DNA from: Dethiothermospora halolimnae
Lineage (GTDB): Bacteria > Bacillota > Clostridia > Tissierellales > VENL01
DNA: 64,000 nt
Direction: 5' to 3'
Assembly: GCF_037577855.1 (NCBI RefSeq)
Contig: NZ_JBAKFX010000007.1
Coordinates: 62,001 to 126,000 of the forward strand
Position 1 is the stretch's first letter. Each line of letters opens with the position of its first letter. The notes under the pieces are model-generated. The model was not told the DNA's origin. It saw only the letters and a list, made by a program, of their open reading frames with translations, and ran no database searches. A program made the translations under genes and the position numbers. This document shows positions 34,347 through 43,253 of this stretch, one piece after another.

Positions 34347-36377
34347 ATGGATAAAATTGATTTCAATGATGCCTATAACTCCATGTTTTTAGAGGAAACT
34401 AAAGAACAAATAGATAAAATAGAACAAGAATTATTAGCTATAGAGACGGGACAAATTAATGATGAAGTAATAAATAATATATTTAGGATGGCCCATTCTA
34501 TCAAGGGATCATCTGGAGCAATGGGAATCCACAGGATGTCAGAACTATCCCATAACTTAGAAAATTTATTAGACATGATAAGATCCAAGAAGATATCTAT
34601 AGATAGTCAAGTGATGGATATTTGTTTTTCCAGTATTGATGTTTTAAATGAAATGCATAAATCCTTAAGTAAAGGAGAAATAGTTGATCATGATATTAAT
34701 GAACTCTCTAATCAAATACAGTTTATTATGGATAAAGAGCTATCCTCTAAGTTAAATAAAACTTGTAAAATTGATAAAGAAGAAACTAATATATCAGATA
34801 AGGAGAAAGAAAAGAAAATTTTATCTAAAAACAAAAACAATAGGTTAAATATATTTAAGGTTACAATAATTTTAAGCAAAAGTGTAAAAATGAAGTCGGT
34901 AAAATCTTTTATAATTGTTAATAACTTATTAGATATGGGAGAAGTATTAAATGTAAATCCAGATAACTTTGATAAAATATCCGACGAAGATTTTGGAGAA
35001 ACCCTTAGTGTTTTTCTAGCTACAGATAAAAATAAGGAAGATATAAGTATAAAGCTTAATTCAATTTCGGAAATTGAAAAAATATATATAACTAAATTGA
35101 AGGAAAAGAATAAGAAAAGAAAAATAGTATCGGAAAATATAAACAAAGAAAATAATTCTAAAGGAACAGAGACTAGAAGTACAAGTATTAGGATTGATGT
35201 AAAAAAGATAGATAAATTATTTAACTTAGTTGAAGAGTTTATTATAGATAAAGAAAATCTAAATCAATTGGGAAGAGAACTTAATAAGAAATATAAAAAT
35301 GACTCAAGTATGAAGCAACTTATAAAATCATTAACACATTTGAATTTTATAGGTTCAGAATTACAGGAAACGGTAATGTCTACAAGAATGCTTCCATTAA
35401 GTCATATTTTCGATAGATTTCCCAGAATGATTAGGGACTTATCTAAAAAGCTTAACAAAAATGTTGATTTTGTCATAGAGGGAAAAGAAACAGAAATTGA
35501 TAGACATATAATAGAAGAATTATTAGATCCATTAACCCATATTTTAAGGAATTCAATTGATCATGGTCTAGAGACTCCTACAGAGAGGAAACTACAAAAT
35601 AAAAGGGAAAAAGGTTTATTAAAGTTAAGTGCTAAACATGAAGAGGGTGCTGTAGTTATTGAAGTTGAAGATGATGGAAAGGGAGTAGATATAGAGAAAA
35701 TAAAAGGGAAAGCCTTGGAAAAAGGGTTAATTAGTAAAGAAGATATAAAAAGTCTATTAAAAACAGATATATTACAATTAATGTTTCTACCAGGGTTTTC
35801 TACAGCCAATGAAGTTAGTGATGTATCTGGACGAGGGGTAGGACTGGATGTTGTAAAATCAAATATCAGTAAGCTAAATGGGATAATTGATATTGATACA
35901 GATATAGGAAAAGGAACTAAATTTACTATAAAACTTCCATTGACATTGGCAATAGTAAAAGCTCTATTAATAAAAGAAGGTAACCATACTTTCTCTATAC
36001 CAATTTATTCTATAATTGAAATGATTAGGCTTAAAGAAGATGAAATTAAAGAAAGAATATATAAAACTAAGGGTCATAAAGTTTTTAGCTGGAGAGACCA
36101 GCTGATACCTATAGTTAGATTAGGGGAGTATTTTGAAGTAACTAGTAAAATAAGTAGTAGTAAAATGTTTATAGTAGTAGTGGGACATTCTGAAAGAAAA
36201 ATGGCTTTGATAATTGATAGGGTTATAGGTGAGCAAGAAATAGTTATAAAATCCATGTCTGAGTTTATAGGAGAAGAAAAACTCTTTGGAAATGTTAAGG
36301 GGATTTCTGGAGTTAGTATATTGGGAAATGGAAGTTTTGCACATATAGTTGATATAGCGGCCATTATGAATAGATAA
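34347..36377 (+). CDS. cheA: Chemotaxis histidine kinase CheA
   Basis: 676 residues. P1 has the phospho-acceptor His50 in MAHSIKGSSGAMG. A divergent P2-like region lies about 160-265 (lysine-rich linkers on both sides). Then P3 dimerisation, P4 kinase (N box ILRNSIDHGLETPTER, G1 EVEDDGKGVD, G2 GRGVGLDVV) and a CheW-like P5 to the end. All kinase boxes look intact. It would phosphorylate the CheY encoded next. Confidence 0.95.
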   Translation: MDKIDFNDAYNSMFLEETKEQIDKIEQELLAIETGQINDEVINNIFRMAHSIKGSSGAMGIHRMSELSHNLENLLDMIRSKKISIDSQVMDICFSSIDVLNEMHKSLSKGEIVDHDINELSNQIQFIMDKELSSKLNKTCKIDKEETNISDKEKEKKILSKNKNNRLNIFKVTIILSKSVKMKSVKSFIIVNNLLDMGEVLNVNPDNFDKISDEDFGETLSVFLATDKNKEDISIKLNSISEIEKIYITKLKEKNKKRKIVSENINKENNSKGTETRSTSIRIDVKKIDKLFNLVEEFIIDKENLNQLGRELNKKYKNDSSMKQLIKSLTHLNFIGSELQETVMSTRMLPLSHIFDRFPRMIRDLSKKLNKNVDFVIEGKETEIDRHIIEELLDPLTHILRNSIDHGLETPTERKLQNKREKGLLKLSAKHEEGAVVIEVEDDGKGVDIEKIKGKALEKGLISKEDIKSLLKTDILQLMFLPGFSTANEVSDVSGRGVGLDVVKSNISKLNGIIDIDTDIGKGTKFTIKLPLTLAIVKALLIKEGNHTFSIPIYSIIEMIRLKEDEIKERIYKTKGHKVFSWRDQLIPIVRLGEYFEVTSKISSSKMFIVVVGHSERKMALIIDRVIGEQEIVIKSMSEFIGEEKLFGNVKGISGVSILGNGSFAHIVDIAAIMNR

Positions 36378-36422
36378 ATGTAGGATTATTAACTTTAATG
36401 ATTACTGAAGGAGATGATTTTT

Positions 36423-36782
36423 TTGAGCATTTTAATTGTAGATGATACTATTTTTATGAGGTCTACTATAAAAAAATATTTAGAGGAAAGTGACATAGGT
36501 GTAGTAGGTGAAGCATCAAATGGAGTAGAAGCGGTGGAAAAATATAAGGAGCTAAATCCCAGTGTTGTAACAATGGATATAACCATGCCCCATATGGGAG
36601 GAGTAGAGGCTATAAAAAGAATAGTAGAATATGATTCTGATGCTAATATCATAGTATGTTCCTCGATGGGACAAGAAGATGTAGTTATGAATGCTATAAA
36701 AGCCGGAGCCAAAACATTTATAGTGAAGCCTTTTGAAAAGAGTAGATTATTGGACGAAATTAATAGGGTAATAAATGTTTAG
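36423..36782 (+). CDS. cheY: Response regulator CheY
   Basis: A 119-residue receiver domain alone. Asp52 in VVTMDITMP is the phosphorylation site; the acidic pair is in LIVDD; Ser80 and Lys102 (FIVKPF) complete the site. TTG 36423 is preferred, nine bases after GAAGGAG, rather than the ATG at 36414 that lies on the site itself. Last gene of the chemotaxis set; a terminator follows. Confidence 0.92.
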   Translation: MSILIVDDTIFMRSTIKKYLEESDIGVVGEASNGVEAVEKYKELNPSVVTMDITMPHMGGVEAIKRIVEYDSDANIIVCSSMGQEDVVMNAIKAGAKTFIVKPFEKSRLLDEINRVINV

Positions 36783-36804
36783 TTAGTGAGGGAATGACTA
36801 GTTA

Positions 36805-36837
36805 ATGGGGGCATTTGTAGCCCCCATTTTATTTTTA
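36805..36837. terminator. Terminator of the chemotaxis operon
   Basis: ATGGGGGC and GCCCCCAT with a seven-base loop, then TTTTATTTTT. It reaches the end of the converging YCII gene. Confidence 0.85.
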
Positions 36838-37098
36838 TTCTATATTACTCTTCCACTCTTTTAAAGTATACCTTCTAGTACCATGTTTTATAGCAGGGTC
36901 ATTTTCAACTAGTTCTTTAGCTTCTTCAAAGCTATTAGCTTTATATATTACAAGACCTCCGCTATGGTCTGTAAATGGTCCCTTTGCAAAGATATTACCT
37001 GCTTCGATATTTTTATTTAGATAGTCAATATGTATATCTAAATGTTCCTTATCCTTTTTTAAGTCTACCATTTCAAGTATAGCAGCATATAAAATCAT
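36835..37098 (-). CDS. YCII-related domain protein
   Basis: An 87-residue dimeric ferredoxin-like-fold protein. Family features are the HIDYLNKNIEAGNIFAKGPF region and the SGGLVIYKANSFEEAKELVENDP segment, with a conserved His and Asp. Related proteins have muconolactone isomerase-like folds; the reaction is unknown. AAAGGTG precedes the ATG on the minus strand. Confidence 0.85.
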   Translation of the reverse strand: MILYAAILEMVDLKKDKEHLDIHIDYLNKNIEAGNIFAKGPFTDHSGGLVIYKANSFEEAKELVENDPAIKHGTRRYTLKEWKSNIE

Positions 37099-37385
37099 TA
37101 AAACAACACCTTTCTTTATTAAATTTATTTATACTTAGTTTAGGTAATATAATAGAAAAATACAACAGTAAATTCTAACAAATATTATCTGCTACTTCCT
37201 GTTTGCAACTTTTTTCATATAAAAAAGTTAACAAAAAAAAGGAAATTGAAACAAAAAGGAGAAGTTATAATAACGGTACCAGTGAAATTGAAAGTGATTT
37301 CCATAATACACCATTGAGCAATTGGTATAAATATACTATAATGTTATTATTACCGAAATATTAAGACTATGAAAGGGGAAAAAGA

Positions 37386-37688
37386 TTGAGAGATTATTAT
37401 ATATACATATATATTTTTTTAATAATCATTTCTATACTAGGTATGAATAAAGGTGAAAATTATAAAAGTATAGAGAAGATTTTGGGGATTGGTTTAATTA
37501 TTTTAGGAATAATAGGTACTGTAACCTATGCAATAGGCTTAATAATGGATTTAAGCTCAAGTTTTACAGTTAGAAAATACATAATTATGAATATAGTTAG
37601 CATAATAGTATACATAATAGGTACTATAGTAGGCTCAAAAATATTAACTAAATACAATGGTGAGTATTATCCGAATAAAAAGGGTTAA
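37386..37688 (+). CDS. Small membrane protein, 100 residues
   Basis: Three hydrophobic segments (about 3-18, 31-52 and 64-84) with polar ends. It starts at TTG, seven bases after AAAGGGG. I do not recognise a family. It is monocistronic, with a terminator overlapping its stop. Confidence 0.6.
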   Translation: MRDYYIYIYIFLIIISILGMNKGENYKSIEKILGIGLIILGIIGTVTYAIGLIMDLSSSFTVRKYIIMNIVSIIVYIIGTIVGSKILTKYNGEYYPNKKG

Positions 37689-37723
37689 TATGTTTTTTAG
37701 GAATAAGACATATTAACCTTTTT
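37677..37723 (+). terminator. Terminator after small membrane gene
   Basis: AAAAAGGGTTAATATGT (37677-37693) pairs with ACATATTAACCTTTTT (37708-37723) with one bulged G. Confidence 0.75.
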
Positions 37724-37836
37724 GTAAGTCTAAAAAAGCAGAAAAATAATATACATTTATTATAGACTAACTGTTTAAAATAAAGTATAATGGGGATTAA
37801 TATTTAAATAGATATATTATGGAAGGAAGTGAAATC

Positions 37837-38574
37837 GTGACAATAGCAGCTTTTTTTGATATTGATGGTACATTATATAGAAACTCCCTTATGATACAAC
37901 ACTTTAGAAAACTTATAAAATATGAAGTTGTAGACCCATATGTTTGGCATGAGCATGTTAAACATACATATAAAAAATGGGAAAAAAGATATGGTGACTT
38001 CGAGGATTACCTAGAGGAATTAGCAGAAATATATGTGGAGTCATTAAAAGGTATGCCTAAAGAGCATATAGAATTTATAACTAGACAGGTTATTAGACTA
38101 AAGGGAGACTCTGTGTATAAATACACTAGAGAAAGGATAAAATGGCATAAAGAACAGGGACATAAGGTGTTTTTTATATCCGGAAGTCCTGACTTTTTAG
38201 TCTCAAAGATGGCAGAGAAATATGGTGCAGATGAGTATAAGGGAACAAAATACATACTAGATGAAAATAATAGATTCACTGGAGAACTTGAGAAAATGTG
38301 GGAATCAGATAATAAGCAAAAAGCTTTAGATGAGTTATTGGATAAATATGATGTAGAACTGGATAAAAGTTATGCCTATGGAGATACAAATGGTGATTTA
38401 TCGATGTTTAGAATAGTAGGTAACCCCATAGCAATAAATCCTAATAAAAACCTATTCTTTAATATTAGAAAGGAACCTGAGCTTTTAGAGAAGGTTGATA
38501 TAGTTATTGAAAGGAAGGATTTGGTTTATAAAGTGGATGGAAATGTAGAGGTTCTTGATTTGGATTTCGAGTAA
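37837..38574 (+). CDS. HAD-IB family phosphatase
   Basis: A 245-residue HAD hydrolase. Motif I is FFDIDGTLYRNS, motif II FFISGSPDFLV, motif III with Lys and YAYGDTNGDLSMF. It belongs to the SerB-like subfamily IB, which acts on phosphoserine and similar small phosphates; the precise substrate is not known. GTG 37837 stands behind AAGGAAG; the ATG at 37819 would translate the site. Confidence 0.87.
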   Translation: MTIAAFFDIDGTLYRNSLMIQHFRKLIKYEVVDPYVWHEHVKHTYKKWEKRYGDFEDYLEELAEIYVESLKGMPKEHIEFITRQVIRLKGDSVYKYTRERIKWHKEQGHKVFFISGSPDFLVSKMAEKYGADEYKGTKYILDENNRFTGELEKMWESDNKQKALDELLDKYDVELDKSYAYGDTNGDLSMFRIVGNPIAINPNKNLFFNIRKEPELLEKVDIVIERKDLVYKVDGNVEVLDLDFE

Positions 38575-38598
38575 AAATTAATTTATATCTTTATGTTA

Positions 38599-38627
38599 GG
38601 CCTAGATTATTTCTAGGTCTGTTTTTA
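38599..38627 (+). terminator. Terminator after HAD phosphatase gene
   Basis: GGCCTAG pairs with CTAGGTC around ATTATTT, then GTTTTT. Confidence 0.7.
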
Positions 38628-38654
38628 TATGTAAAAAGTAACTTCTTCATCTCA

Positions 38655-38843
38655 TGTGTAGGGACAGGGCATGCCCTGTTCCCCGCCGTATGAAGAGGGG
38701 GGAAGATTAATTGACGATTGACAATTGACAGTGGACAATTTGAGGTATAAATTAGCTGAAGCTTATTTGGAATATAATATTTTAGGAACGGAGTGACTAA
38801 AATTACATTCAATTGTCAATTCTCAACTGTCCACTGTCAATTT
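38655..38843. repeat. Mosaic repeat copy (modules C, D and core)
   Basis: GTAGGGACAGGGCATGCCCT palindrome, degenerate CCGCCGTATGAAGAGGGG, then the core 38710-38843: arms built of ATTGACAATTGACAGTGG and its complement near the end (CCACTGTCAATT), with inner TTAGCTGAAGCTTA hairpin and TATTTTAGGAACGGAGTGACT. The core can fold into one long hairpin. Confidence 0.85.
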
Positions 38844-38852
38844 TATTAAGTA

Positions 38853-39563
38853 TCACCCTTCCCTAATACTACTCTCAACACCTTTTTTCCGAGATGCAAT
38901 TTCATCATCATCAAGCCTCCTATTTCTCTTATCAGACTTTAGGTCAAATGTATTTTTAATTTTAATCGGAGGACCGTCAAGGACAAATATTGTATCTGAT
39001 ATAAGAATAGCTTCATCTATATCATGGGTAACGAATATTACTGTCTTATTATTTTCATTCCATAGGGATAAAAATATATCCATAAGGTTTCTTTTTAACT
39101 CTATATCGAGGCCCTTAAAAGGTTCATCCATTAAAAGAATTTGGGACTCATAGGCAAAGGCTCTTGCTATTGATACTCTTTGTTTCATACCACCACTTAA
39201 CTGATTGGGATAAAAATTTTTATAGCCTTTTAACTTAACTAAATCGACATATTTATCTGCTATTTTTTTAGAAGTTTTTTTATCATAATTTTTCTTAAGA
39301 ACAAAGATAATGTTATCTTCTACGGTACTTGTGGGTAATAATCTAGGTTCTTGAAATATATAAGAGAAACTTTTATTATCTAGACCATAGATGTTACCAC
39401 TCTCGTACTTAGTTAGCCCAGAAAGTATATTTAATAAAGTCGTTTTCCCACAACCTGAAGGACCTAGTAGACATATTATTTTGTTTTCTTCTATGGATAG
39501 GTTGAAATCATCTAAAACTTTTACATTATCATATTTTTTTGTAATATTTTTTATATTTATCAT
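38853..39563 (-). CDS. ABC transporter ATPase, NitT/TauT type
   Basis: A 236-residue ATPase with Walker A GPSGCGKTTLL, Q-loop YIFQEPRLLP, signature LSGGMKQRVSIA, Walker B ILLMDEPFKGLD and switch His VTHDIDEA. The RLLP after the Q loop is typical of the nitrate/sulfonate/bicarbonate family. ATG 39563 is preferred, behind AGGGG; the GTG at 39572 overlaps the site. It belongs to the permease and binding-protein genes upstream on the minus strand, from which it is cut off by a repeat of about 200 bp. Confidence 0.92.
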   Translation of the reverse strand: MINIKNITKKYDNVKVLDDFNLSIEENKIICLLGPSGCGKTTLLNILSGLTKYESGNIYGLDNKSFSYIFQEPRLLPTSTVEDNIIFVLKKNYDKKTSKKIADKYVDLVKLKGYKNFYPNQLSGGMKQRVSIARAFAYESQILLMDEPFKGLDIELKRNLMDIFLSLWNENNKTVIFVTHDIDEAILISDTIFVLDGPPIKIKNTFDLKSDKRNRRLDDDEIASRKKGVESSIREG

Positions 39564-39599
39564 AATATACACACCCCTGCCAATCGGAGATTGGAATTT

Positions 39600-39798
39600 T
39601 AGATTATAAATTGTAAATTGTAAATTGCTGTAGCATCGAATTTATTTGGCGGTTACCTTTTATAATTGACAATTGACAGTTGATAATTGAAAATTAAATG
39701 TAATTTTAGTCACTTCGTTCCTAAAATATTATATCTCAAATAAGCTTCAGCTAATTTATACCTCAAATTGTCCACTGTCAATTGTCAATCGTCAATTA
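39600..39798. repeat. Mosaic repeat core, inverted, inside the ABC operon
   Basis: The core (39663-39798) is in the opposite orientation to most copies: TTAGTCACTTCGTTCCTAAA, then AAGCTTCAGCT and CCACTGTCAATTGTCAATCG. Its sequence is closest to the copy at 38710 (AGCTGAAGCTTA loop version). The stretch 39600-39640 has TTGTAAATTGTAAATTG direct repeats. It lies between permease and ATPase genes of one operon. Confidence 0.8.
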
Positions 39799-39802
39799 AA
39801 CT

Positions 39803-40570
39803 TTATCTATTCTTTATTCTTTGTATTTCAAAGGTTTTCATTATCAAATAATTAAAACTATACTCAAATATCATACTAAAAATAATAACCACTATGGTCC
39901 AAGCAAATAACTGCTCCGATTCTAAATATACCTTAGCATCATAGAGCTTAGAACCTATGGAAAACTTAGGGCTACTTAGTACTTCTGATGCCACTGTAAC
40001 CTTCCATCCTAATCCCAATGCAGTAATCATCCCTGTTGTAACATAAGGAATAATAGATGGTATATATATACCACGTAAAACATCAAGTTTTTTTACCTCG
40101 TAAAGTCTAGCCATTTCTATTAACTTATTATCAACATTATGGATTCCCTCTACTACAGATGTCCAAATGATGGGAAAACACATTAAGAAACAAATAAAAA
40201 TAGGTACATTACTTGATTTAAACCATATTAGAGCTATTATTATAAATGACATAACTGGAGTTGATTTTATAGTTATTATCAATGGATTAAATAAATTATA
40301 AAAGTATTTATTAAGACCACAAATTATACCTATTAAAGTTCCTAATATACAAGATATTATAAAGCCTATTATTACTCGGGAAATAGTCATAAAGACAGTG
40401 TACCAAAAAGTTTTTACTTTAATTAATGTTAATAAAGTAGTTAAAGTTGATAAAGGAGAAGGGAGATACAATTCCCTATCTATAAGTAGAAATCCTATCT
40501 CCCATATAATAATCCAAAATATTATAGAAAATATTTTAAAAAGTTTATCTTTCATAGTAGAAGTCTTCAT
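39803..40570 (-). CDS. ABC transporter permease, NitT/TauT type
   Basis: A 255-residue BPD-type permease with about six membrane segments and the EAA-loop sequence (RLYEVKKLDVLRGIYIPSIIPYV). The N-terminus WIIIWEIGFLLID and the ending match SsuC/TauC-like permeases. Its start overlaps the end of the binding-protein gene by 26 bp; AGGAGG lies about 11 bases before ATG 40570. Confidence 0.9.
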   Translation of the reverse strand: MKTSTMKDKLFKIFSIIFWIIIWEIGFLLIDRELYLPSPLSTLTTLLTLIKVKTFWYTVFMTISRVIIGFIISCILGTLIGIICGLNKYFYNLFNPLIITIKSTPVMSFIIIALIWFKSSNVPIFICFLMCFPIIWTSVVEGIHNVDNKLIEMARLYEVKKLDVLRGIYIPSIIPYVTTGMITALGLGWKVTVASEVLSSPKFSIGSKLYDAKVYLESEQLFAWTIVVIIFSMIFEYSFNYLIMKTFEIQRIKNR

Positions 40571-41618
40571 TAGGTATTTTACCTCCTAAGGACTTAGGGT
40601 TAAATTCGAATAATACCTTATAAAAATCCTTTAAAACCTCTTGAGATTTTTCACTATCTATAAAAACAATATTAGATTTTGGTATAGCCATTTTTGCTAA
40701 TTTAGCCTTTGGTAGTATACCATGCTTCTCTATTAGTTTTCCAGCATCTTCATGATTATCATTTACCCAGTTTATAGATTTTTCATATTCGTCTAAGAAC
40801 TTATTTACAGCATCTTTATTTTTTTTTGCCACATCTTTATTTACAATTATTGCACCCATTGCAAGTTTACTATTCTTGCCCTTTACCTTTTCCCATTCCT
40901 CAGTAAGATTTATAGCTATCTTAACATCTTTATTTTTCATAGTAGCAGTTGTAACATGGGGTTGGGGCAATAGTGCTATAGGGGCATCTCCAGAGGCTAC
41001 TTGTGCAGCCAGTTCTGCATGCTGTGATTTAAAGTCTAGAGTAACATCCTTTTCTGGATCTATACCATTTTCCTTTAGTAAGTATCTTATAATATAATCG
41101 GGAGTAGCCCCTTTGCCACTGGCATATATGGTTTTACCCTTTAGGTCTTCCATAGTTTCTATTTCACCGGTTGTATCTAATATGTATAATACACCCAAGG
41201 TATTTATACCGGCTAATTTAACATTTCCCTTTGTCTTATTATAAAGGATAGAAGCCATATTACTGGGAACAGCAGCTATATCCACTTCACCGCTGGTTAT
41301 TTTACCTATAAGTTGATCCGGTGCTCCATATACAGAAAAGTTAAGATCTAAATTAGAATCACCCTTTTTTACATCTTCCATTAATTTTGACATACCCATT
41401 CCTGTAGGGCCCTTAAGTGTAGCCACATTTAATTTTACTTCTTCATTTTTAGGTTCATTGTTTATATTTGTATCTTCTTTCTCAGTATCCTTATTGTTTG
41501 CATCTTCCTTTTTAGTATCATTATCGCTGGTATCAGTGGAATCACCACATGCCACGAATAAAGACATAGAAATTAATAATACCAATGCAAATATCATTAG
41601 CTTTGAAATTTTTTTCAT
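40545..41618 (-). CDS. ABC substrate-binding lipoprotein, NMT1/SsuA-like
   Basis: 357 residues, signal with lipobox FVACG, an Asp/Lys/Asn-rich linker to about residue 58, then a two-lobed binding domain (NVATLKGPTGMG, GEVDIAAVPSNMASILYNKT, GKGATPDYIIRYLL). Similar proteins bind sulfonates, thiamine precursors, nitrate or other small molecules; no ligand can be assigned. First gene of the minus-strand binding protein-permease-ATPase operon. It has an AGGAGG site. Confidence 0.9.
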   Translation of the reverse strand: MKKISKLMIFALVLLISMSLFVACGDSTDTSDNDTKKEDANNKDTEKEDTNINNEPKNEEVKLNVATLKGPTGMGMSKLMEDVKKGDSNLDLNFSVYGAPDQLIGKITSGEVDIAAVPSNMASILYNKTKGNVKLAGINTLGVLYILDTTGEIETMEDLKGKTIYASGKGATPDYIIRYLLKENGIDPEKDVTLDFKSQHAELAAQVASGDAPIALLPQPHVTTATMKNKDVKIAINLTEEWEKVKGKNSKLAMGAIIVNKDVAKKNKDAVNKFLDEYEKSINWVNDNHEDAGKLIEKHGILPKAKLAKMAIPKSNIVFIDSEKSQEVLKDFYKVLFEFNPKSLGGKIPNEDFYYER

Positions 41619-41699
41619 GATAATACCTCCTAATTATAATTTTGACAATAATTTTCAATTAGATGATAACTCAATAATTAGGTTTTGTCAATAAGAACC

Positions 41700-42085
41700 C
41701 TTCTATTAAAGAAGAATGGGTAAAGAAGAAAAAAGAAATTTAAAAGCAAAGAATAAAGAATAAGGAATAAAGAATAGATAAGGAGATTTTACTCCCTACG
41801 GTCGTAAAATTCTATTTTATGTTGTTGGGGGATTCGTAATCCCCCAACCAATAACGTAGGGACTGAATATATTCAGTCCTCCCGCCGTATGAAGAGGCGA
41901 GGGAATTAATTGACGATTGACAATTGACAGTGGACAATTTAAGGTACAAATCGGCTGAAGCCGATTTGACATATAATATTTTAGGAACGAAGTGAGTAAA
42001 ATCACCTTTAACTGTCAATTGTCCACTGTCAATTATCAATTATAAGCGGTAGAGGGGAATTCATTCCCTGTATAATAGCATAGAG
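41700..42085. repeat. Full-length mosaic repeat, modules A to H
   Basis: The most complete copy. In order: AAGAATGGGTAAAGAAGAA and AAGAATAAAGAATAGATAAGG with GGTCGTAAAATTC (A), GTTGGGGGATTCGTAATCCC (B, 41823-41848), GTAGGGACTGAATATATTCA (C), CCGCCGTATGAAGAGGCG (D), the core 41908-42042 with ATCGGCTGAAGCCGAT as inner hairpin, and GTAGAGGGGAATTCATTCCC (H, 42050-42070). It fills the 41619-42172 gap. Confidence 0.88.
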
Positions 42086-42172
42086 AAACAACAAAATTAA
42101 TTTTCATAAATTGAATTAAACACTACAACATGATACAATAAAGTTAAATAATTCCACTGGAGGGGTGATTTA

Positions 42173-42868
42173 ATGAAAAAATTAATAATAGTCATAATGA
42201 TTTTGTTTTTAATATTAAGTATATCTGGTTGCCAATCTAAAGGTGACTCAGTTAGCAAAGAACTTACTAACGACGAAGAAATTTTAAATCTAGCAAGACA
42301 TATAGAAAAACTAGATGGAGAATTTTATAGTTTCGATATAGGTTATGAAGATTATTTTAATAAATTAAAAGAAATAGATAAGCATTTATCTGAAATTGTT
42401 CACAATTCGGAAAAAGGATTAAAGGAGTTCCATGCTAATAGGTGTCCAATACAATCAATAAGGTATAATATAACTGAACCGGGTATGTCGTATAAAGGAA
42501 TTGACAAGATGATTAAAGTAGCTTTAGAGGAAGGAGTAGAATTCCCATGGGAAATTGAAAAGCCTAAAATATCAAAAGTATATACTGATAAAGAAAAAGG
42601 GTTTAAATATGTATTTTCTAAAATGGACTGGAGATATACCGATGAAGAACGCTTTTCAACTGTATATGAAGGCAAATGGCTTGGAGATATGTGGACATTG
42701 AGAAAATATGTATTTATAAAAGAAAAAGGTAACTGGAAGCTACTTGATATAGAAAGGGAAGATAAATTTATGATGGTAAATAAAGAAGGGGAACCGAGAG
42801 AGAGGGAACCGCAGCTTGATAAGTTTAATGGGGAAAAGGTAAAGTTTCAAGAGGTTATTGAGTACTAA
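42173..42868 (+). CDS. Lipoprotein, paralog 1 of a repeated family
   Basis: A 231-residue lipoprotein (lipobox SISGC) of unknown function. The mature part has a helical first half (ILNLARHIEKLDGEFYSFDI) and a second half with SKVYTDKEKGFKYVFSK, DWRYTDEE and NWKLLDIERED. Paralog 3 at 43971 is closely similar along its whole length; the gene at 43230 is a distant relative. GGAGGGGTG precedes the ATG. The gene lies between two full mosaic repeats, and downstream module A begins right after the stop. Confidence 0.75.
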   Translation: MKKLIIVIMILFLILSISGCQSKGDSVSKELTNDEEILNLARHIEKLDGEFYSFDIGYEDYFNKLKEIDKHLSEIVHNSEKGLKEFHANRCPIQSIRYNITEPGMSYKGIDKMIKVALEEGVEFPWEIEKPKISKVYTDKEKGFKYVFSKMDWRYTDEERFSTVYEGKWLGDMWTLRKYVFIKEKGNWKLLDIEREDKFMMVNKEGEPREREPQLDKFNGEKVKFQEVIEY

Positions 42869-42874
42869 GTTAAA

Positions 42875-43195
42875 GAAGAATGGGTAAAGAAGAAAGAAGA
42901 ATTAAGGTTATTTTACTCCCGATGGTCGTAAAATTTGATTATGTTGTTGGGGGATTCGTAATCCCTCAACAAATAATGTAGGGACAGGGCATGCCCTGTC
43001 CCTCGCCGTATGAAGAGACGGGGGATTAATTGACGACTGATAATTGACAGTGGACAATTTAAGGTACAAATCGGCTGAAGTCGATTTGTAATATAATATT
43101 TTAGGAACGAAGTGAGTAAAATTACCTTCAATTGTCAATTATCAACTGTCAATTGTCCATTGTAAAAGGTAAAGGGGGAATTCATTCCCCCACCT
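42875..43195. repeat. Full-length mosaic repeat, modules A to H
   Basis: AAGAATGGGTAAAGAAGAAAG, GGTCGTAAAATTTG, GTTGGGGGATTCGTAATCCC (about 42944-42968), GTAGGGACAGGGCATGCCCT, CCGTATGAAGAGACGGGG, core 43028-43163, and a final AATTCATTCCCCC. The C module is the GACAGGG-type here and the GACTGAATATA-type in the neighbouring copy, so modules are interchangeable. Confidence 0.87.
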
Positions 43196-43253
43196 ATTTT
43201 AAAGACAAGGAAAGTAGAGTGGATAAGAAGTGAGAAATATAGAGGTGGAGATA

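Noticed and set aside
36074..36364. Antisense ORFs in cheA (also many other minus-strand frames opposite real genes)
   Set aside because: They lie wholly within strongly supported genes, lack ribosome binding sites, and have composition expected of shadow frames.
42908..43138. Minus-strand ORFs in repeats (also 38591-38812, 41812-42039, 44543-44749, 56722-56910) with shared translations such as LYLKLSTVN
   Set aside because: They are translations of the mosaic repeat itself. They resemble one another only because the DNA does, and none has a ribosome binding site.
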